Shown: piece by piece, positions 21,210 through 32,166 of the stretch
Layout: the number at the start of each line of letters is the position of its first letter
Numbering within the stretch: position 1 is the stretch's first letter
Assembly (NCBI GenBank): GCA_963971225.1
Contig: OZ020270.1
Coordinates: forward strand, 67,276,932-67,340,931
Length of the DNA: 64,000 nucleotides
Reading direction: 5' to 3'
Source: Melieria omissa
Lineage: Eukaryota > Arthropoda > Insecta > Diptera > Ulidiidae
Program-made: the position numbers and the translations under genes
Notes under the pieces: generated by a model
What the model was told of the DNA's origin: nothing
Databases searched by the model: none
Seen by the model: only the letters and a program-made list of their open reading frames with translations

Positions 21210-22941
21210 TCTGGTCCTGCCATCCCTGCTCTCCCACTCGCGGTATAGGCAGCCATCCTGCAGACGTAGACTTTGCCAATGTGCCCAGTAAGCCTTCGTG
21301 ATCGGGCTCTCATCAGCCATCTCCTGCCAGTCCGGCCGTAATCTCTGCGCTTTGCCTTTGATGATCTTCGCGAGATCCGTATCCTTGCGCTGGTTCTTCT
21401 GTAGCCATTCCGCAAGCCAATCTTCCTCTTGCAGAACTCTTACCGACCGTACATCCACAATCTGTCCCTCGTTTTCGGCTTGCGAATTATGCCTGCGCTC
21501 GGTTTTGCACGAATGGTGTGGCAGAGCGTCAGCCCCTCTTGGCGACGTCTGTTGTCCGGAACGCTTTTCTCGCAGATGGCAGTCTCGTGATATGTGTCCT
21601 CGCTTGCCACATCGCCAGCAACTGACTCTAGATGACACTGCCCGCAGCCCCGCTGGTGCCTCCGAGCTCACTGTCTGGCTTTGCGTGACACGTCCAGATT
21701 GGGCTCGACGCCTTTCCGCAGATGAATGTCGAAAACCTCCCCTCCAGGCTGCCTCATACGTCATCGCGCTGGTCACCGTCTCCTTAAATGTCGGCTTGCC
21801 CATCATCAACGCACTGCGACGTGTCTCTGGGTCATGAAGACCTTCAATAAATGACTCAATCTTCATCATCTCGAGTTCATCAGCGCCGAATTTCGGGTAA
21901 CACAACTGTACGAGCCGCTCAATGTCTGCTGCATATGTCTGCAGCGCCTCGTTGATTCTTTGCCTACGGCTCTTCAGCTCGCAATAATACAGCATTTTGT
22001 TGTGCTAGTCACTGTGTCTGGCTGCCAGCGCCTTTATGACGGTCTCGTAATCACCTCTCAAACCTTCCGGAACTGTTTTTATTACCTCAGCCGCAGGACC
22101 TCTTAGAGCCAGTATCAGTCTCCGACCTTTCCTAACATCGGTCCACTGACTCTCCAAAGCAGCCATATCGAATTGTAGTTTGAATGTGTCGAACGACGTA
22201 GTACCATCATAAGTAGGCACTGCTACGGCAAAACTTTCCTCAACCGACTGCACCCTTGCTACCAGCTGTACCTCTCTAAGCCGCTCGTCGATTTTTCTGT
22301 TCACCGAATTCTTCCAGATTGTCAACTCGTTTGTCTAAATGTTCTACTCGCGTCTCCAGGTGCCCAACTTTAACATTAATCCTGTTCGAAATCTCTTCCA
22401 CGTTCTGCTCCAAGCGCGCAGAATTTTCCTGAAGCTTGGTTTCCATTCGCTCTGCTACTTCTCGGTTCGTATTTTCGATTTTTGCTGAAATTTCCTGATT
22501 CCTAGTTTCTAGTTTCACTGCCATTTCTTGATTCGCAGTTTCCATTTTCGCTGCCATTTCTTGATTCGCAGTTTCCATTTTCGTTGCCATTTGCGCCGAC
22601 AGTTCGCGATTTTCACGACTGGAATTCTCAATTTTCGCAGAAGTTTCCTGAAACATGCCTCTCATTGCAATCATAAGCTGGCTCATGTCCATTGCTTGTG
22701 GTGGCGCAGCCGCTGCAGCCGTACTTTGCAACGACGCAGCACCCGCAGGCGATTCCTCCCTTTTGGCCGACGCCTCTTGTTCCTGCGTTCCGAACTCGTG
22801 TGCAGCCCAATCGATGCCTCGTGATTCACACGCCTCTCGCAAGCGCAGCTGCAACTCCACCTTACCGCCAGCAGTCGGCAAATTCCAGGCAGCCAGCTCC
22901 TTCTTCAGCTGGTCCACCTTCAGCAGCTCGAGTTTAACCAT
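21210..22941 (-). pseudogene. gag: Ty3/gypsy copy C: gag fused to integrase linker by deletion
   Basis: Gag starts at the ATG at 22941 (MVKLELLKVDQL, SAP-like) and has an expanded coiled coil (three near-identical METANQEM-type repeats). A one-base frameshift near 22310 and a nonsense codon at 22005 (SD*, where relatives have SNE) break it. The zinc knuckle is intact (CWRCGKRGHISRDC, about 21580-21620). A few residues later the same frame passes directly into CKTERRH...QIVDVRSV and on to CLYREWESRDGRT, which in copy B lies between RNase H and integrase. About 2.2 kb (protease, RT, RNase H) is therefore deleted in frame. The fragment ends near 21210, before the integrase core. Confidence 0.85.
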
Positions 22942-22984
22942 GTCTGCGTTTTTATAATTTTGTTTTACTTTCAGTAATACAATC

Positions 22985-23000
22985 CGAACTTCTGACACCA
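22985..23000 (-). promoter_or_regulatory. Primer binding site of copy C
   Basis: The minus strand reads TGGTGTCAGAAGTTCG, two bases inside the LTR and identical to copy B; tRNA-Leu type with mismatches at the distal end. Confidence 0.7.
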
Positions 23001-23002
23001 AA

Positions 23003-23410
23003 TGTTACGAAATTCCACAGTTCGTTATCGACGGTTCATTTTGATTGTATTTGAAAATAAAACAACTTAAATCATTCGGCGCAAACGCACACTAACAACC
23101 ACTTTATTTACAGATTTACACTTCGCTTGTATCTACACTTGTTACCACTTTGCTTGCTCAATACAGACTTGACTCATTGCGCTGCGCACTTCTGCTTTTA
23201 TACCAGTTTTCTTATCGCGCCGAAGTTTCTTGCAACGTCCAATTGGAAAGCGCTCGACCATTCTCGCACAGCCCATTTCTTCGAGAACCATCCTTGCCAT
23301 ATCGGACTATACCAAGCGAATTTATAACAGTTTTGCTGTACTTCAAAGTACATGCCTAAAAGTATGCTTCCAAAGCGTTCATGCACAGCAAAGAGTGCCT
23401 TTTCGTTTCA
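23003..23410 (-). repeat. 5' LTR of Ty3/gypsy copy C
   Basis: 408 bp, beginning TGAAACGAAAAGGCACTCTT and ending CGTAACA on the minus strand. It contains minus-strand TATAAAAGCAGAAGTG. It diverges visibly from copy B's LTR, so it is an older insertion or a sister subfamily. No 3' LTR partner is present because the element is truncated. Confidence 0.82.
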
Positions 23411-23424
23411 TTATCTTTAATATT

Positions 23425-24430
23425 TTGGGTGGTCTCCGCGGGCCTTTATAATGATTCGGCATGCTCTGTACTAGATTGTGTAGTATTTTTGAGGGAATTT
23501 CCAACCACGCTGGTGAAGTTTTTTCCCATAATCTGTCAATATCCTTTGGTAAGTCTTTTTGGGCATAATTTTTCTCTTTAAGGCAAACCACTAATGTTCT
23601 ATGGGGTTTAAGTCCGGTAATTGGGGTGGCCAATCAAAAATGTGTATCCACTCTTTGGTGGCTCTGTCTGTATGTTTTAGATCGTTGTCCTGCACAAAAA
23701 TTTTTTCGTGACCCGTCTTTTTATAAAAGATATCTAAACTTAGTAGGTAGGAGCCCTCTCAAATCGTAATAAAGTCGCTTACCATCATTCTACTTTTGAT
23801 ACGGCGCAAAATTTCGACATCACTTCCACGGAAACAACCGCATGCTATAAGAGAAACAACTTCCAAACTTTAGAGTTTATTGTATATTGCAGTTTGGGAC
23901 TTCAATTTGCTTGTCTACCCAAGTGTAACGTTTACCAAACGATGAATTTTTGTTTCATCCTACCAAGTTACTCTCCGCGAGTCATCAACGGGAGTCATTG
24001 CGTACTTCTTAGCAAATGCCAACCTGACCTTGCGATGACGACCAGTCAACAATGTTTTTTTATGTTTTGATCTTGGCTACAAATCCGCTTTCGTTTAATG
24101 TCTTTTGGACGGTTCTAGTGGTGACTTGTATACATTAATCAGCTTGTAGTACTTTTGCGATGTCTGTAGCAGTGTTAGTGGCAACAGTTAAAATCAATCT
24201 GTGAACAACACGCTGAACCACCGGAAACTACTTTTTCTTGCGACCATTTTTGCTCGATCTGGGTGTTATATTATAGCAATCTTTAATTTTTTTAGCTACA
24301 CCGATTGATATTTTGTGTTTTCCAGCAAATTTCCGATAGGTGAAACTACTTTCAATGTCTTTTGCAAAAATTTTCTTTAAATTCTGCAAAGAATTTTCGA
24401 CCTATTTTAAATCAGCAAATTTAATTAGAA
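23425..24430 (-). pseudogene. Tc1-like transposase relic
   Basis: Degenerate minus-strand coding sequence. Near 23600-23640 it reads [14 protein letters not shown], the third catalytic region of a Tc1 transposase, followed by a stop and KRKIMPKKTYQ. Upstream (24050-24350) lie helix-turn-helix-like words (FTYRKFAGKHKISIG, VTTRTVQKTLNESGF). Multiple stops and frameshifts are present. It abuts the LTR of copy C. An outward-facing end with GAACAGTTTTGTCCGCCACTC lies at 24751-24770, and a related subterminal motif (GCGGACAAAAGTGTTC) at about 24562. Confidence 0.72.
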
Positions 24431-24770
24431 GTTATGTACTTTGAAAAGTTTTTGGAGCATAATGTTATATATTATTTATCTTCTCAATACACCGACGCGG
24501 TTCCGAAGAGAACTAATAGCGATTGTCGAAACAAATGCTCTAATACGTAGCTTTGACCGATCGCGGACAAAAGTGTTCACACGTGCCTGCAAATATTTCT
24601 TTAGAAAACGGTATTTTGCAGAAAATATAAACAGCTAACATTATCATGGTATAACATGCTAGCTTGAAGTAAAAAGGTGGCAAACTACGATTGCTATACT
24701 CCAAACAAGTACCCGCGAATTTAACATTTTGTGAAATTTAATTTTTTTTGAACAGTTTTGTCCGCCACTC

Positions 24771-25157
24771 TATATTAATATTTTTCTTCTCATCCGTTTT
24801 ATAAGGACAGCTTTAATTTTTGAGCTAAGTTGGTAACCAAAAACAGGAAATGGACTATTCTTAAGAGATTTCAGGTCTAAACGTGGAAGGGGAAAAAAGG
24901 ATCAATGAGGTTTCAACCCCACAAAGTGGGCGAATTAGTTGATTTTTCAAAAGAAATGTCATAAATGCATTTTCAGATATATTCTCATAAAATTTCGTAT
25001 TAAGACTTTTAAGTAATACTGCTACAACTTTATCATATAGCTGCCATAGGAACGATCGATCAGAAATGTGTCGCGTAGAAAACTTTTTTTAACCAAATTT
25101 GGTGCATTAAAGTTGCAATATAATTTATAGAAGTGTTAAACTTGCTGTTGCTGTCAT
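24771..25157. other. Spacer, nothing recognised
   Basis: AT-rich sequence between the Tc1 relic and the putative terminus at 25158. Confidence 0.4.
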
Positions 25158-25173
25158 ATATGGGCATCTCCCA

Positions 25174-26624
25174 AAAAAGGTCCACCACGAGTGAAAAATT
25201 CAAATTGCTCAGAAAAACTTTTTATTATCCAAAAATACAGCTTAAATATCTATATTTTATAAATGCAAAAGAATTTTTAATTTTTTTTAATTTTTGACCG
25301 AAATATACTACTGTAAAAGAAAAAAACAATTTTTCTGAGCCTTTTGACGAATTTTATGCACATTTTGTCTTTGCGTTTTTATCTTATTCAAGTAATATTA
25401 TATTTTTCTTGTAATGCAAAAGTTTTCTACTAACAACAATCTTATGTATAAGAGAAAGCGAGAGAAAGTGGAGTTCGAAGAACGGAAGTTTTTTTAGTTT
25501 GCTTCTTCCTGTATCCTATTGTCGCGTCCGTGCCCAAAAAACCTTATTAGTTGTTGTCATTAGTGGACAAACTTTTCAAATGCAAGTAGCTGTCAGTTTT
25601 TAAATAGGTGCATTGTTCCCGTTAGGAAAATATAATAATTGGTTCCCGGCAAAACCGGAAAACAATTTTATGGGTGTTTAAAATTTGTCGCGTCCGTAAC
25701 CGGAAGCTCTGAATCGATTCGATTGTTATACGATTTCCGGTAAATTTCCGAATTTCTTGAGATACAATTTTTTTTTCAGAATATTGACTCTCATTGAACA
25801 TTTTAGCAATAAAATACAAGAAAATATCAAAAAAATAATTGTTGTTGAGAATAACAGCTTCATCAATTTTGTACGATATATCGTACAATGGTCCGCAAAG
25901 GAGTAAAAATGCATGACACTTTTTTTTCGTTTTTTTTTAATTTTATGAACAATTCATTGGCTTATTTGATAAGAAAATATAAATTTAACAACAAAAATCA
26001 AAACGTGATTTCATTTTGATCGAAAACTATATAAATTATAGATCCTTAGACCTTAGAAAACCGTTATTGCTGTTGCAAAGCCCTTTTCCCCTCAATAAAA
26101 CACAAAATCAACTAAACACCATATAGCTTTGTAGAAAGATACCGAATATAGCCGATTCTTATTATCGTAGTGGGAGTGGCAAGTACTCATGTCTAACCTT
26201 ACATAATCTGTGTCTGCCCAGTGAAACACAAAATCGTTAATTGTTATTTCTGAATAGAAATAGTCGATTAGTCGAATTTAATTAGTCATACGATTTAGTG
26301 ATGGGCGTGGCATTCAGGCAAACAGAAAAATTCTGTTACCAATTCCATAACTTAAAAAAAAATGCTACATCACTTGCAACCTTTGCCTGCCATTTGTACG
26401 ATAAATCGTACAAAGCTTTGCAACCCTTGTGTACAATACTATCGTATTCGTATATCGTATTCGTATATTCATTCGTATATCGTATTGTACGATATATCGT
26501 CCAATTTTTTAAAGGCTCGGGAAAAATATTTAGAAGCAAAAATTGTTAAATTTAATAAGTTTTATAAATCAACTGAGATTCAAACTTTGAAATTGTTTGT
26601 CTTTTTGCTACTAAAAAGTATTAC
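25174..26624. other. Left arm of the putative element, non-coding
   Basis: No coding potential. Contains two TGTCGCGTCCGT words, one perfect 20-bp palindrome (25869-25888), two near copies (26394-26413, 26484-26505) and a short array of CGTAT/ATTCGTATAT repeats at 26443-26490. Confidence 0.5.
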
Positions 26625-26628
26625 ATAT

Positions 26629-27035
26629 TGATACGATGAGAAATTCTGTGCCGCACTGTACAGGAATGCCTTTCTCCGCACGAATGTTTTCCAAGCATAC
26701 TTTTAGGCATGCACTGTGAAGTACAGCAAAACTGTTATAAATTCGCTTGGCCGATATGGCAAGGATGGTTCTCGAAATGGGCTGTGCGAGAATGGTCGAG
26801 CGCTTTCCAATTAGAAGTTGCAAGAAACTTCGGCGCGATAAGAAAAGTGGTATAAAAGCAGCAGTGTGTAGCACAAGGGGTCTGTCTGTGTTAAGCAAGC
26901 AAAGTGGTAACAAGTGTAGATACGAGCGAAGCGTAAATCTGCGAAATAAAGTGATTGTTGATCTTTGCTGAGTAATTAAAGTTGTTTTATTTTCAAAACC
27001 AATCCAAACGAACCTGTGAAAGTAAATTCGTAACA
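26629..27035 (+). repeat. 5' LTR of copy B with promoter
   Basis: TGATACG...GTAACA. A TATA box TATAAAAG sits at 26851, an initiator-like region follows, and AATAAA lies at 26944. It drives the element's transcript. Confidence 0.93.
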
Positions 27036-27037
27036 TT

Positions 27038-27050
27038 TGGTGTCAGAAGT
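27038..27050 (+). promoter_or_regulatory. Primer binding site of copy B
   Basis: TGGTGTCAGAAGT, two bases after the LTR; matches the 3' end of tRNA-Leu over these 13 bases. Confidence 0.75.
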
Positions 27051-27114
27051 TCGGATTTTGTTACTAAAGATAAACAAAGAATAAATAAATAAATAAAATT
27101 ATTAAAACACAGAC

Positions 27115-28557
27115 ATGGTTAAACTCGAGCTGCTGAAGGTGGACCAGCTGAAGAAAGAGCTGGCTGCCTGGAATTTGCCGACTGCTGGCGGAAAGGTGGA
27201 GTTGCAGCTGCGCTTGCGAGAGGCGTGCGAATCACGAGGCATCGATTGGGCTGCACATGAGTTCGGAACGCAGGAACAAGAGGCGTCGGCCAAGGTGGAG
27301 GAATCGTCTGTTGGTGCTGCGTCATTGCAAAGTACGACTGCAGCGGCTGCGCCACTACAAGCAATGGACATGAGCCAGCTTATGGTTGCACTTAAAGGCA
27401 TGTTTGAGACTTCCAACCGTGAAATGGCAGCCAAAATGGAAAATGAAAATCGTGAAATGTCGGCGCAAATTGCAGCGAAACTAGAAAGTACGAATCAAGA
27501 AATAGTGAAAATGGAATCGGCGAACCGAGAAATATCGGAGCAAATGGAAGCGTGCAACCGAGAAATGGCGACAAATTCTGCGCGCATAGAGCAGAAGGTG
27601 GAGGAAATTTCCGATAGACTGAACGGGAAAGTTGAGCATCTTGAGACGCGAATGGACAAGTGGGATAAGTGGGACAAACGAGTAGACTGTCAACTCGTTT
27701 GTCCCACACAGGATTCGGTAAACAGGAAAATCGATGAGCGGCTTAGAGAGGTGCAGCCACGAGAATGTTTGCCGACGGTTCCGGAAAGTTTCGCCACCCG
27801 AACAGAAGTGCCTACTTATGATGGTGCTACGCCGTTCGATACATTCAAACTGCAATTCGACTTAGCTGCTTTGGAAAATCAGTGGACCGATATCAGGAAG
27901 GGTCGGAGATTGGCACTGGCGCTGAAAGGTCCTGCGGCTGAGGTAATGAAATCAGTTCCGGAATGTTTGAGAAGTGATTATGAGGCCGTCATGAGAGCGT
28001 TGGCAGCGAAGTACAGCAACGAGCACAACCATACGCTGTACTACTGTGAGCTGAAGAACCGCAGACAAAGAGCCAGCGAGGCGCTGCAGACATATGCAGC
28101 AGACATTGAGCGGCTCGTACACTTGTGCTACCCAAAATTCGGCGCTGATGATCTTGAGAGGATGAAGATTGAGTCGTTCATTGAAGGTCTTCATGATCCG
28201 GAGACACGTCGCAGTGCGTTGATGATGGGCAAGCCGACATTTAAGGAAACGGTGACCAGCGCGATGACATATGAGGCGACATGGATTGGGAGCAGCCGGT
28301 ATACACCTGCAAGGATACGCCAAATCCAGCCGGACAGCGACATTTTGATCAAGGCCATAAGCTCTGAGACACCGGGCAGGCCACGGGTTGTCTCCACTAA
28401 AGTGGTTTGCTGGACATGTGGCAAGCAAGGTCACATATCGCGAGCTGCCGCCAACGAAAGACGCGTTCCCGTTCTCGATCGCAATCGCCTGAAGCGAGGA
28501 ATACTGACGATCGAGGCCCAGCCAACAAGCGCAGGGCTGAGGACGACGAGTCGTTAA
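27115..28557 (+). CDS. gag: Copy B gag with frameshifted C-terminus
   Basis: 480-residue ORF from the ATG at 27115. Order: SAP-like N-terminus (VDQLKKELAAWNLPTAGG, residues ~8-26), acidic linker, coiled coil with repeated ESANREIS-type units (residues ~95-180), capsid-like domain (TYDGATPFDTFKLQFDLAAL onward), then a zinc knuckle reading CWTCGKQGHISRAA. Copies A and C have the fourth ligand Cys (SRDC) here; one base (A) is missing after CGCGAG near 28443. The last knuckle ligand and the RS-rich tail are therefore replaced by out-of-phase residues ending TTSR. The region 27669-27707 also has an abnormal palindrome that replaces residues found in copy A. RNA packaging by this Gag should be impaired (inference). 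Confidence 0.88.
   Translation: MVKLELLKVDQLKKELAAWNLPTAGGKVELQLRLREACESRGIDWAAHEFGTQEQEASAKVEESSVGAASLQSTTAAAAPLQAMDMSQLMVALKGMFETSNREMAAKMENENREMSAQIAAKLESTNQEIVKMESANREISEQMEACNREMATNSARIEQKVEEISDRLNGKVEHLETRMDKWDKWDKRVDCQLVCPTQDSVNRKIDERLREVQPRECLPTVPESFATRTEVPTYDGATPFDTFKLQFDLAALENQWTDIRKGRRLALALKGPAAEVMKSVPECLRSDYEAVMRALAAKYSNEHNHTLYYCELKNRRQRASEALQTYAADIERLVHLCYPKFGADDLERMKIESFIEGLHDPETRRSALMMGKPTFKETVTSAMTYEATWIGSSRYTPARIRQIQPDSDILIKAISSETPGRPRVVSTKVVCWTCGKQGHISRAAANERRVPVLDRNRLKRGILTIEAQPTSAGLRTTSR
27669..27707 (+). repeat. 15-bp perfect inverted repeat inside gag
   Basis: GTGGGACAAACGAGT (27669-27683) is exactly inverted at 27693-27707, with a 9-base loop. Copy A has instead a longer direct series of KRVDNLDE-like codons, so an inversion or template switch replaced part of the coiled coil in frame. 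Confidence 0.85.
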
Positions 28558-28630
28558 ACTAAAACGGATCAGCCCAAAGGGGCGTGAGCTGATCCCCACA
28601 ACCTGCTGCCCCACCGTCCTTGTCTCGCAG

Positions 28631-31600
28631 TTGAAACGACAACCCAGCAGCTTGACGATTGAAGGAAAGATAGATGGAAAGTTGTTCGTGTTGACACTGG
28701 ATACTGGAGCGTCATATTCGATCATAAAAAGGAAGCTTCTGAAGAACTGGGAACCACTGCATGGCATACAGCTGAGGACTGCGACTGGCGAGCGTGCGCC
28801 GGTAAGAGGGAAAGTAACAAAAACAATTGCTATCGGCACCAGCAGCCTGGAACATGAGTTCATCGTCGCGGACATAATGGACGACGTGATTATCGGCGTC
28901 GATTTCATGATTAGGCATGGTTTTACGCTGGACCTGAATGAAAATGTGCTGAAGTATGCCAACGTTGAATTCCCCCTGCACACTGGCTATGAGCGAAGCG
29001 TGGCGGTAAGGAGAGTTGTCTCGTGTCAACATCAGAAGATACCAGCGAATTCCGAGGCGATCGTGTGGGCGAAAGTGGACGAGGACGATGGGACAAGCCG
29101 CCTGTGGGTTGTGGAAGCGCCAAAACAAGGATACGACAACATAATAATCGGACGTACATTAGTGGAACCCAAAAATGGCAAAATACCAGTAAGGATACTC
29201 AACCCACTGAATACACCCACATATGTCGAAAAAGATGCGGTCATTGGCGAGTGTAGAGAGGCTGAAGCAGTTGTCAATTGCGAAAGCAGTCCACCCGGAG
29301 GAAGTAAGAAAAGCGGTTCTAACATGGACGCCATACCGCAGAACCAGTGGAGCAGCGAATTGACAGCCCAGCAGAAACAGAAGGCGCGGTCACTCCTGCA
29401 GCACTATGGGTCAATATTTGCGACGGAAGCGGGCGGAAGAACAGCCATAGTGAAGCACAACATCGACACCGGAAATGCGAAACCAATCCGCCAACCGCCA
29501 AGACGAGTTCCTCTGGCCAAGAGGGAAGAGGTCGCAAATTTGATTGAAAATATGCATACAGAAAAGGTCATAGAGCCTTCGTCAGGTCCTTGGTGCTCGC
29601 CGGTCGTGCTAGTCAAGAAAAAGGATGGCAGTACCCGATTCTGTGTGGACTATCGGAAGCTCAATGACGTGACCAAGAAGGACAGCTATCCACTACCTCG
29701 GATCGATGACACACTGGACACACTGTTAGGCACACAGTGGTTTTCCACACTCGACTTATGCAGTGGCTATTGGCAGGTGGAACTTGCAGACCAGGACAAG
29801 GAGAAAACAGCTTTTAGTGTTGGCGACGGTTTGTGGCAGTTCACCGTCATGCCGTTTGGACTCTGCAACGCACCAGCAACATTCGAGCGGCTAATGGAAC
29901 GTGTGCTGAAAGGGCTGCATTGGCGGACGTGTCTGGTATACCTCGACGACATAATCGTGATGGGTAAAAGCTTCGACGACCACCTGGAAAAGCTGAAGGA
30001 GGTATTTGAGCGAATACAGAAAGCCGGGCTTAAACTCAACCCGAAGAAGTGCTCGCTGTTTCAAAAAGAGGTCAAATATCTGGGTCACACGGTTTCCGCT
30101 CGCGGAGTACATACGGACGAAGGCAAGATCACGGCGGTGAAGGAGTGGCCCCGACCACGCAATCTACACGAACTCCGCAGTTTCCTGGGGCTGTGCACAT
30201 ACTACCGAAGATTCGTTCCAGGATTTGCGAACATAGCTGGCAGCTTGCATAAACTGACGAAAAAGAATCAAGCCTTCGCGTGGGCTGAAGAGCAGGAGCA
30301 GGCTTTTGCACGACTGAAGGAAAAACTGTGCACTGCTCCAATTTTGGCCTTCCCCGTGCCTGGAGAGATGTTTGTGCTGGATACAGATGCAAGTGGGCAT
30401 AGTATTGGCGGTGTGCTATCCCAGATAATAGATGGCCAAGAACAAGTGATAGCGTACTACAGCAAAATTTTGTCAAAGCCTGAACGCAACTACTGTGTGA
30501 CCCGAAGGGAATTGCTCGCAGTATTGGAATGCGTGAAACACTTCCATAAATACCTGTATGGGCAAAAGTTTCGCCTGCGCACAGATCATGCGGCATTGAA
30601 ATGGCTGCTGAACTTTAAGGATCCGGAAGGCCAGTTGGCGCGGTGGATCGAACGACTGCAGAGCTACGACTACACGGTAGAGCATCGCAAGGGGAGCAGC
30701 CATGGAAATGCCGATGCCTTGTCACGCCGTCCGTGTAAAACCGAATGCAGGCATTGTTCGCGAGCCGAAAGCAAAGAGCAGATAGTGGACGTACGATTGA
30801 TCAGCGTTATGCCAGAGGAAGAGTGGTCTGCGGAGAGGATACAAAAGGACCAGCGCGAGGATACGGATCTTAAAAAAATCATTGAAGGCAAGGAGCAAGG
30901 TGCACGCCCAGACTGGCAAGAGATGGCCGGTGAGAGCCCGATCGCAAAGGCTTACTGGGCGCAGTGGCATAGTCTGCGGCTGTCTGATGGTTGCCTATAC
31001 CGCGAGTGGGAGAGTGAGGACGGCCGGACCAGCAATTCCCTAATTTTAGTCCCGAAATGCAGGATCAACGAGGTGATCGAGGCATACCATAACGACTCTA
31101 GCGGAGGGCACCTAGGCATCACAAAAACTGTCGCCAAAATAAAAAGGCGATTCTACTGGGTAGGATGCCAGGAGTCTGTCGCTGATTGGATTAAGAGCTG
31201 TGATCGATGTTCAGCTGCGAAAGGGCCAACAAGAAGATCTCGGGGCCGCATGCAGCAGTACAACATGGGAGCGCCCTTTGAGCGAATTGCCATGGACGTC
31301 GCCGGGCCATTCCCACTTAGCACTCAAGGCAACAAATATGTGCTGGTGGTGATGGACTATTTCAGCAAATGGCCCGAAGTGTATCCTATTCCTAACCAGG
31401 AGGCCACCACGGTCGCGGAAATGTTGGTAAACAACTGGGTGGCCAGATTTGGAGTTCCACTGGAGTTGCACTCGGATCAAGGCCGAAATTTCGAGTCTCT
31501 TGTATTGAAAGAAGTGTGTGAGCTACTAGGAATAAGGAAAACTCGCACCTGTCCTTTGCATCCCCAGTCCGACGGCATGGTGGAACGATTCAATCGAACA

Positions 31601-32155
31601 CTGGAGGAATATCTACGGAAAGTAGTAGGCAGGAATCAAAAGGATTGGGACACGCATATTCCGCTGTTCTTGATGGCGTATAGGTCAGCCCCGCACGATA
31701 CGACATCACTCACTCCAGCCCGAGCAGTGTTCGGCACAGAGCTGAGATTGCCTGCTGACTTGAAGTTCGGAGTGGTCAGCACGACGGAAGGCGCTAAGAC
31801 TGATTACGCAGTTAATAAGCGATCGGAGCTGGAGGAAATCCACCAGTTTATAAGGGACCGTATCCAACTGGTCAGCGATAAGATGAAAGCCAGATATGAT
31901 CTACGAGCTAACACAGCGGGGTTCCAAGAAGGCGATCTGGTAATGCTTTACAACCCGCAGCGCAGGAAAGGTTTGTCTCCAAAGCTTCAAACGTCATGGG
32001 AAGGACCATACAAGGTCGTGACCAGGATTAATGACGTGGTGTACAGGGTTCAACGCTGCTGTAGCGGAAACGCCAGGCTGAAAGTAGTCCATTTGGAGCG
32101 CCTGGCGTCTTACTCCGGCGGAGCCTCGGTACTTGTTCGGGACGAACAAGTCTAA
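28631..32155 (+). CDS. pol: Copy B pol polyprotein (protease, RT, RNase H, integrase), intact
   Basis: Open for 1174 codons counted from 28631; the frame actually extends upstream into the end of gag in the -1 phase, so there is no true ATG and -1 frameshifting is likely. Domains: aspartic protease with LDTGAS (residues ~23-28); RT with LVYLDDIIVMG (YLDD ~437-440); RNase H starting LDTDASGHSIGG (~581); integrase zinc finger H...H...CDRC (~820-860). The DDE core has MDVAGPF (~888), HSDQGRNFES and an E in MVERFNRTLEEY; the basic C-terminal tail contains GPYKVVTRIND. All catalytic residues I looked for are present. It lacks a chromodomain and there is no env downstream. The stop at 32155 is 12 bases before the 3' LTR. 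Confidence 0.95.
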   Translation: MKRQPSSLTIEGKIDGKLFVLTLDTGASYSIIKRKLLKNWEPLHGIQLRTATGERAPVRGKVTKTIAIGTSSLEHEFIVADIMDDVIIGVDFMIRHGFTLDLNENVLKYANVEFPLHTGYERSVAVRRVVSCQHQKIPANSEAIVWAKVDEDDGTSRLWVVEAPKQGYDNIIIGRTLVEPKNGKIPVRILNPLNTPTYVEKDAVIGECREAEAVVNCESSPPGGSKKSGSNMDAIPQNQWSSELTAQQKQKARSLLQHYGSIFATEAGGRTAIVKHNIDTGNAKPIRQPPRRVPLAKREEVANLIENMHTEKVIEPSSGPWCSPVVLVKKKDGSTRFCVDYRKLNDVTKKDSYPLPRIDDTLDTLLGTQWFSTLDLCSGYWQVELADQDKEKTAFSVGDGLWQFTVMPFGLCNAPATFERLMERVLKGLHWRTCLVYLDDIIVMGKSFDDHLEKLKEVFERIQKAGLKLNPKKCSLFQKEVKYLGHTVSARGVHTDEGKITAVKEWPRPRNLHELRSFLGLCTYYRRFVPGFANIAGSLHKLTKKNQAFAWAEEQEQAFARLKEKLCTAPILAFPVPGEMFVLDTDASGHSIGGVLSQIIDGQEQVIAYYSKILSKPERNYCVTRRELLAVLECVKHFHKYLYGQKFRLRTDHAALKWLLNFKDPEGQLARWIERLQSYDYTVEHRKGSSHGNADALSRRPCKTECRHCSRAESKEQIVDVRLISVMPEEEWSAERIQKDQREDTDLKKIIEGKEQGARPDWQEMAGESPIAKAYWAQWHSLRLSDGCLYREWESEDGRTSNSLILVPKCRINEVIEAYHNDSSGGHLGITKTVAKIKRRFYWVGCQESVADWIKSCDRCSAAKGPTRRSRGRMQQYNMGAPFERIAMDVAGPFPLSTQGNKYVLVVMDYFSKWPEVYPIPNQEATTVAEMLVNNWVARFGVPLELHSDQGRNFESLVLKEVCELLGIRKTRTCPLHPQSDGMVERFNRTLEEYLRKVVGRNQKDWDTHIPLFLMAYRSAPHDTTSLTPARAVFGTELRLPADLKFGVVSTTEGAKTDYAVNKRSELEEIHQFIRDRIQLVSDKMKARYDLRANTAGFQEGDLVMLYNPQRRKGLSPKLQTSWEGPYKVVTRINDVVYRVQRCCSGNARLKVVHLERLASYSGGASVLVRDEQV

Positions 32156-32166
32156 GTGATGGACAG

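Noticed and set aside
29032..30596. Long minus-strand ORFs across gypsy B pol
   Set aside because: They are shadows of the pol reading frame, and similar shadows appear in copy A.
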